NCBI GenBank assembly: GCA_035575035.1
Contig: DATLYH010000248.1
Coordinates: 1-16,085, forward strand
DNA length: 16,085 nucleotides
Origin: DATLYH01 sp035575035
GTDB lineage: Bacteria; Planctomycetota; Planctomycetia; Gemmatales; Gemmataceae
Direction of reading: 5' to 3'
Part shown: piece after piece, positions 14,394-16,085 of the stretch
How the letters are laid out: the number at the start of each line of letters is the position of its first letter
Position numbering within the stretch: position 1 is the first letter of the stretch
Notes under the pieces: generated by a model
The model's database searches: none
Told to the model about the DNA's origin: nothing
The model's input: only the letters and a program-made list of their open reading frames with translations
Program-made: the position numbers and the translations under genes

Positions 14394-15582
14394 ACACTGC
14401 GGCGGCGTGGAGATTGTCGCCGAGGAGTTAGGGCGCCGGCTCACTCACCGTGGCATTGAGGTTGTGTGGGCTGCAAGCAAGTTGGAACCTGTATCCGTAG
14501 ATACAGCCTTCCGCCGACTGCCAATGCGGACCCTCAACTTCACCGAACGCAGACTCGGGTTCCCTTACCCTCTCTGGGGACCATTAAGCCTACTCCGGCT
14601 CTGCCGCGAGGTGAGGCGCTGTGATCTCTTGCACATCCACGACAGCCTCTACATGGGCAACGTCGTCGCTTTCGTGTGGGCCCGGTTGCTGGGCAAGCCG
14701 GTAGTAGTTACGCAACACGTCGGCTGGATTCCCTATTCCCGGACAGTACTCCGGGGCCTGCTGGCCCTGGCTAACCATACCCTGGGCTGGCTCGTGCTGG
14801 CCGGAAGTAACAGGTCCGTTTTTTGTAGCAAGAAAGTACAGACATACTTTTCCCGGTTCATCCGCTTTCGCACCCCGCCGCGCTACATCCCTAACGGCGT
14901 CGCGACTGAAACCTTCTGTCCCATCGGCCCGGAGCAGCGCCAACGATTGCGTGCCCGGTTCGGTTGGCCAGCCGACAAGCTCATCATGCTCTTCGTGGGT
15001 AGGTTCGTCGAAAAAAAGGGATTGCGAATCTTGCGCGATCTAGCCGAGTGTTTCCCTGAGTGTGAGTGGGTCTTTGTTGGTTGGGGACCAGACAATCCGC
15101 TCCGCTGGGGATTGCCGAACGTCCGCTGTCCCGGGTCCCTCAGCCGGGAGGAGATTGCCCCTTATTACCAGGCGGCCGACCTTCTGGTGCTTCCCTCAGT
15201 CGGCGAAGGGTTCCCGCTGGTGGTTCAGGAGGCGATGGCATGTGGCACGCCAGCCCTGATTTCGAAGGATACCGCTCTGGCCGTCCCTGGCATCGAGGAC
15301 GTAGCGCTGGTGTCAGACCTAGACCACCAGCATTTGACGACCATCATTCGGGGGATTATCGACGCGCCTGCTAGTCTGCAGGCCCGGCGCGAGGTCGTGG
15401 CCGATTTTGCCCGCCAGCACTGGGACTGGGAAGTCTGCGCTGATCAATACGAACAGCTGTTCGCGGAGGTCTGTGCTGGGAAGAGAGAAGAGACGCTCGG
15501 CGACGAGGCGATTTTTGTTGGCACAGACGCCCGGCTGAAGCGGCCAGTACATCATCATGGGCGATGCCGACGACTTCTATGA
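14359..15582 (+). CDS. GT4 family glycosyltransferase (GT-B fold)
   Basis: A 407-residue retaining glycosyltransferase for glycan chain assembly at the cytoplasmic face. It has MRILVTTHYYAEHCGGVEIV (acceptor side), LLHIHDSLYMGNVVAF, CSKKVQTYF, a donor-domain start LFVGRFVEKKG (G214 to G221), and the E283-x7-E291 motif in GEGFPLVVQEAMACGTPALI. ATG 14359 has GAGG upstream and starts right at the first strand; the upstream frame is noncoding shadow. The family fold normally ends near YEQLFAEVCAG (about residue 372); the last 35 residues, VGTDARLKRPVHHHGRCRRL included, read through the junction with the next, truncated GT2 in another frame, so the C-terminus is probably not native. The sugar donor cannot be identified. 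Confidence 0.9.
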   Translation: MRILVTTHYYAEHCGGVEIVAEELGRRLTHRGIEVVWAASKLEPVSVDTAFRRLPMRTLNFTERRLGFPYPLWGPLSLLRLCREVRRCDLLHIHDSLYMGNVVAFVWARLLGKPVVVTQHVGWIPYSRTVLRGLLALANHTLGWLVLAGSNRSVFCSKKVQTYFSRFIRFRTPPRYIPNGVATETFCPIGPEQRQRLRARFGWPADKLIMLFVGRFVEKKGLRILRDLAECFPECEWVFVGWGPDNPLRWGLPNVRCPGSLSREEIAPYYQAADLLVLPSVGEGFPLVVQEAMACGTPALISKDTALAVPGIEDVALVSDLDHQHLTTIIRGIIDAPASLQARREVVADFARQHWDWEVCADQYEQLFAEVCAGKREETLGDEAIFVGTDARLKRPVHHHGRCRRLL

Positions 15583-16085
15583 CTTCAGTGACTTGGAACC
15601 GCTTATCCGGCGGCTGCGACAGGGGGACGATCTCGTCCTGGGCAACCGCTTCAAGGGTGGCATTCGGCCGGGGGCCATGCCCTGGTTGCACCACTACATC
15701 GGTAACCCAGTGCTGACCGGCATCCTCAACCTGTTCTTCCGTAGTCCGATCGGCGATGCCCACTGCGGTTTGCGTGCCTTCCGCAAGGACGCCTACGAGC
15801 GGTTGGGGCTGAAGACGCCCGGCATGGAGTTCGCCAGCGAGATGGTGGTCAAGGCTTGCCTCAAGGGGCAGCGGATCAGCGAGGTGCCGATCGTGCTGCA
15901 CCCCGATGGCCGCGACCGTCTGCCGCACCTGCGCAGCTTCCGCGACGGCTGGCGCCGCCTCCGCTTCCTGCTGTTGATGTGCCCGCACTGGCTGTACCTG
16001 ATCTCTTCGGGCCTTCCGCTGGCAGTCGGCCTGGGCCCGCACGCCCTTGCCGGGAGATTGCGAGCGGGGCCTCGTGCGGGTGAAT
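15542..16085 (+). pseudogene. GT2 glycosyltransferase lacking its N-terminal third; runs off window
   Basis: The plus-strand frame starting GQYIIMGDADDFYDFSDLEP encodes a clear GT2 core: the metal-binding D-A-D, LVLGNRFKGGIRPGAMPWLH, GDAHCGLRAFRKDAYE, GMEFASEMVVKACLKG, HPDGRDRLPHLRSFRDGWR, and a hydrophobic C-terminal part (FLLLMCPHWLYLISSGLPLA) like the membrane-bound members. About 90 residues, including the VVIPxxNE nucleotide-binding start, are missing. The frame has a stop at 15536-15538, just 4 nt before. The only early ATG (15557) falls inside the IIMGD strand with no ribosome-binding site. The junction is in the GT4 tail. It could be a deletion, a frameshift plus deletion, or an assembly error. 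The 3' end lies outside the window. Confidence 0.75.

Noticed and set aside
1..16085. CRISPR array or tandem repeat system
   Set aside because: No regularly spaced repeats and no cas-like proteins were seen by eye on either strand.

Overview
The window looks like chromosomal DNA from a high-GC planctomycete, most likely a Gemmataceae-type organism. This is an inference from gene families: a Lys/Ala-rich HARE-HTH protein, Gfo/Idh-MocA oxidoreductases with a small partner protein, a large GT39-like membrane protein, and a heptose nucleotidyltransferase-phosphatase fusion. No marker gene settles the taxonomy.

Left part (about 1-3200) is accessory, mobile-element DNA, with its genes on the minus strand. 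It holds a large serine recombinase cut by the window edge, a small HARE-HTH protein, a Phd/YefM-like antitoxin with no visible toxin, and a damaged tyrosine integrase. The integrase frame reads antisense through the 3' half of a tRNA-Cys(GCA) gene, which is a probable attachment core. The integrase has no visible Arg-I box and its 5' end abuts a plus-strand fragment that resembles an IS transposase.

Middle left (3214-5132) is a compact minus-strand operon: YciI-like protein, a small Gfo/Idh-associated protein, and a Gfo/Idh/MocA oxidoreductase. A 180-bp divergent intergenic region (5133-5312) separates it from the plus-strand genes.

Middle (5313-11094) is a tight plus-strand operon for surface sugar synthesis: a UDP-galactopyranose-mutase/amine-oxidase-like flavoprotein, a GT2 glycosyltransferase, an NAD-dependent sugar epimerase, a three-domain protein (sugar-1-phosphate nucleotidyltransferase, GmhB-like heptose bisphosphate phosphatase, and a P-loop-kinase-like domain that has lost its Walker A motif), and an HddA-like GHMP kinase. 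The last two genes together supply three steps of GDP-D-glycero-alpha-D-manno-heptose synthesis (kinase, phosphatase, guanylyltransferase). The GmhA isomerase step is not in the window.

Right part (11327-16085) is a second plus-strand unit after a 232-bp gap: a multi-spanning GT39-like membrane protein, two class I SAM methyltransferases, a GT4 glycosyltransferase, and a GT2 glycosyltransferase that lacks its N-terminal third and runs off the window. Genes overlap by ATGA or longer overlaps almost throughout, which suggests translational coupling. Overall, the window is a polysaccharide/glycan locus next to decayed integrative elements.
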